A DNA stretch of 8,162 nt from assembly GCA_012839395.1 (NCBI GenBank), contig DUNJ01000086.1, positions 1-8,162 on the forward strand, given 5' to 3'. The notes under the pieces are model-generated. The model was not told the origin of the DNA. It did not search any database and was given only the letters and a program-made list of their open reading frames with translations. Positions 6,872 through 8,162 of this stretch are shown piece by piece. Origin of the DNA: Tepidimicrobium sp. (GTDB lineage: Bacteria > Bacillota > Clostridia > Tissierellales > Tepidimicrobiaceae). A program made the position numbers and the translations under genes. Position 1 is the first letter of the stretch. Each line of letters opens with the position of its first letter.

Positions 6872-8059
6872 TTACATAAAATTCACCATAACACCCGCAA
6901 GTATTACCGATGAGATGGTAACGGTCATAAATCCTGCAACCAACATCTTCGGCAATATCTCGCCCAAAATCGCATCTCTTTCCTCTTCAGTTTCTCCTAC
7001 TGCCTGGGCGACCTCGTTAGATATTACAAAGGTTCCTGGGAAACCAAACAGGGCAGATACTCCAATGGATATAGCCATTTCCTTGGAATAGCCAAGTATT
7101 TTACTCAATACAGTGCATACCAAAACGATTCCTATTAGACCCAGTACTAAACTACCTATCAGGGGCAATAATAGCGAGGCAAGCATCTGTGGGGTAGCCT
7201 GTGTGAGATTAGAAAATATGATTGCCATAAGGCTTACCATAGCAAGTCCAAATGCATTTGCTTTTGACATTACATCTTCTTCAAGAAAACCTAATTCCCT
7301 CGCCGCAACGCCCACGATTAGGCACATTACGTTTGGATTTATTATATCATTGATCAAATGGGATAATTGAAAACTTATTACTGCAACTATACCTAATTTG
7401 GCCAAAAGCACATATGGTGTTTGTAGATGCTTCGGCAAAGGAGGTATAAGTTTAGGTTTTTCCCCTAGTCCTGCTTCTGAGGTTGCAGCCGTAGCGGTTT
7501 CTGACTTTATAACGTCTCCGTTGCTTCTAAATTCATCACGTATCCTCCTGGCTTCCTTACCCAGTAATATTGAGGCTACGGGAAAACCGAAAAAGCCTTG
7601 GACTACTACTATCAATGTTGCAAAGACTGCTAAGGATTCAAGCCCCTTTGCTTTAGCAGCCTCCCCCATCATTATAGCTGCTACAACCCCCCCGGATACT
7701 GGTGGAGCTGCTGCTATTGCATATTCCTTTCCCAATAGTGGTGATCCAACTAGAAATAGGAATACTCCAATGCCTGCAACTGCTCCCATTGCAATGACCA
7801 CGGTTTTCCATTGAGCTTTGAGGTCCTTGAAGCTCATAAGGGTTCCCATGTGAGTAATTAGAAAAGCAATTAATATTGAACCGATACTTAATAATGCCGC
7901 ATCATCAAAGATTGTAGTGGGCAATCCTACCCAGAACCCAACTAAAAGGATAACGGATGAAACGAATAACATCGAAAGTATTGATTTGGTTTTTACTGAT
8001 ACGATATCCCCAATGGCGAAGATTACGCATAGTACGGTTAAGGCTAACAAATTGTCCAT
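6872..8059 (-). CDS. Multi-pass membrane protein, probable secondary transporter of unknown substrate
   Basis: I do not recognise a specific characterised family. The 395 residues contain about 11-12 hydrophobic segments (near 3-20, 28-45, 54-74, 86-107, 113-132, 143-166, 217-236, 241-255, 268-284, 292-317, 328-347 and 372-394), split by a hydrophilic, Ala/Thr/Lys-rich linker at about 167-212. The halves look related: small-residue re-entrant-like motifs APPVSGGVVAAIMMGEAAK (118-136) and SALFGFPGTFVISNEVAQA (335-353) sit at matching places. That two-half design with Gly-rich loops resembles glutamate:Na+ (GltS) or 2-hydroxycarboxylate carriers, but this is only a structural analogy. ATG 8059 follows AAGGAGG with 8 bp spacing. 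It is the first gene of the operon and is followed by the amidohydrolase, so import of that enzyme's substrate is a plausible role. Confidence 0.8.
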   Translation of the reverse strand: MDNLLALTVLCVIFAIGDIVSVKTKSILSMLFVSSVILLVGFWVGLPTTIFDDAALLSIGSILIAFLITHMGTLMSFKDLKAQWKTVVIAMGAVAGIGVFLFLVGSPLLGKEYAIAAAPPVSGGVVAAIMMGEAAKAKGLESLAVFATLIVVVQGFFGFPVASILLGKEARRIRDEFRSNGDVIKSETATAATSEAGLGEKPKLIPPLPKHLQTPYVLLAKLGIVAVISFQLSHLINDIINPNVMCLIVGVAARELGFLEEDVMSKANAFGLAMVSLMAIIFSNLTQATPQMLASLLLPLIGSLVLGLIGIVLVCTVLSKILGYSKEMAISIGVSALFGFPGTFVISNEVAQAVGETEEERDAILGEILPKMLVAGFMTVTISSVILAGVMVNFM

Positions 8060-8162
8060 TGTACAAACCTCCTTATTTAATCATTTAATCAATTTGAAAT
8101 ATTTTATTTTTTCAATAAACTCAAGTAAGACTTCTGCAAAATGGTATAAAAAAACTCGTCTC
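8060..8162 (-). promoter_or_regulatory. Leader or upstream region of the membrane-protein operon with the end of a possible terminator
   Basis: Read on the minus strand, the first bases are GAGACGAG followed by seven Ts (8154-8148), which looks like the 3' arm and T-tract of an intrinsic terminator whose other arm is outside the window. It could end an upstream gene or be an attenuator in the leader of this operon. A TTGAAA/TTTCAA inverted repeat (8115-8110 and 8099-8094) lies between it and the ribosome site. I see no convincing promoter here; CTTACT with TAAAAT (8106-8101) at 17 bp is the best weak candidate. Confidence 0.4.

Noticed and set aside
1..8162. CRISPR arrays, tRNA or rRNA genes, toxin-antitoxin or defence genes
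   Set aside because: No regularly spaced repeats, cloverleaf or rRNA-like sequence, or small paired ORFs with ribosome sites were seen on either strand.

Overview
The window looks like chromosomal DNA of a low-GC Firmicute, most likely an anaerobic Clostridia/Tissierellia-type bacterium. The basis is AT-rich DNA, strong AGGAGG-type ribosome binding sites, a TTG start codon, a lipobox-type solute-binding protein, a ydaO-class c-di-AMP riboswitch and a bacterial group II intron. The genus cannot be fixed from sequence alone.

Layout. (1) Bases 1-549 are the 3' part of a group II intron on the + strand. They hold the end of its reverse transcriptase/maturase, which is broken by a one-base frameshift near base 318, followed by RNA domains V and VI. 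The intron ends one base before the stop codon of the next gene, which reads toward it. (2) Bases 550-3597 (minus strand) are a three-gene OpuA/ProU-type quaternary-amine (glycine betaine-like) ABC transporter operon, transcribed as lipoprotein, then permease, then CBS-domain ATPase. (3) Bases 3598-4092 are the divergent control region. On the minus strand they hold a sigma-A-type promoter, a c-di-AMP (ydaO/yuaA) riboswitch and an intrinsic terminator that together control the transporter. A + strand promoter serves the next gene. (4) Bases 4093-5502 (+) encode an exported M19-family membrane-dipeptidase homologue with a C-terminal Ig-like domain. (5) Bases 5564-5603 are a terminator hairpin between convergent units. 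(6) Bases 5638-8059 (minus) are a two-gene operon: a multi-pass membrane protein (probable transporter, substrate unknown) followed by a cytoplasmic metal-dependent amidohydrolase of the Xaa-Pro-dipeptidase/imidazolonepropionase-like group. The right edge carries the T-tract end of what may be a terminator or attenuator upstream of that operon.

How the parts work together. The transporter operon is a classic osmolyte importer. Its c-di-AMP switch fits the known role of this second messenger in turning off osmolyte uptake when turgor is sufficient. The M19 enzyme and the amidohydrolase/membrane-protein pair suggest salvage of peptides or amino-acid derivatives, but a link between these and the osmolyte importer is only an inference from position. 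I see no CRISPR array, tRNA, rRNA or defence system. The most noteworthy items are the riboswitch with its traceable pseudoknot and terminator logic, the broken intron ORF ending at a stop codon, and the M19-Ig fusion.
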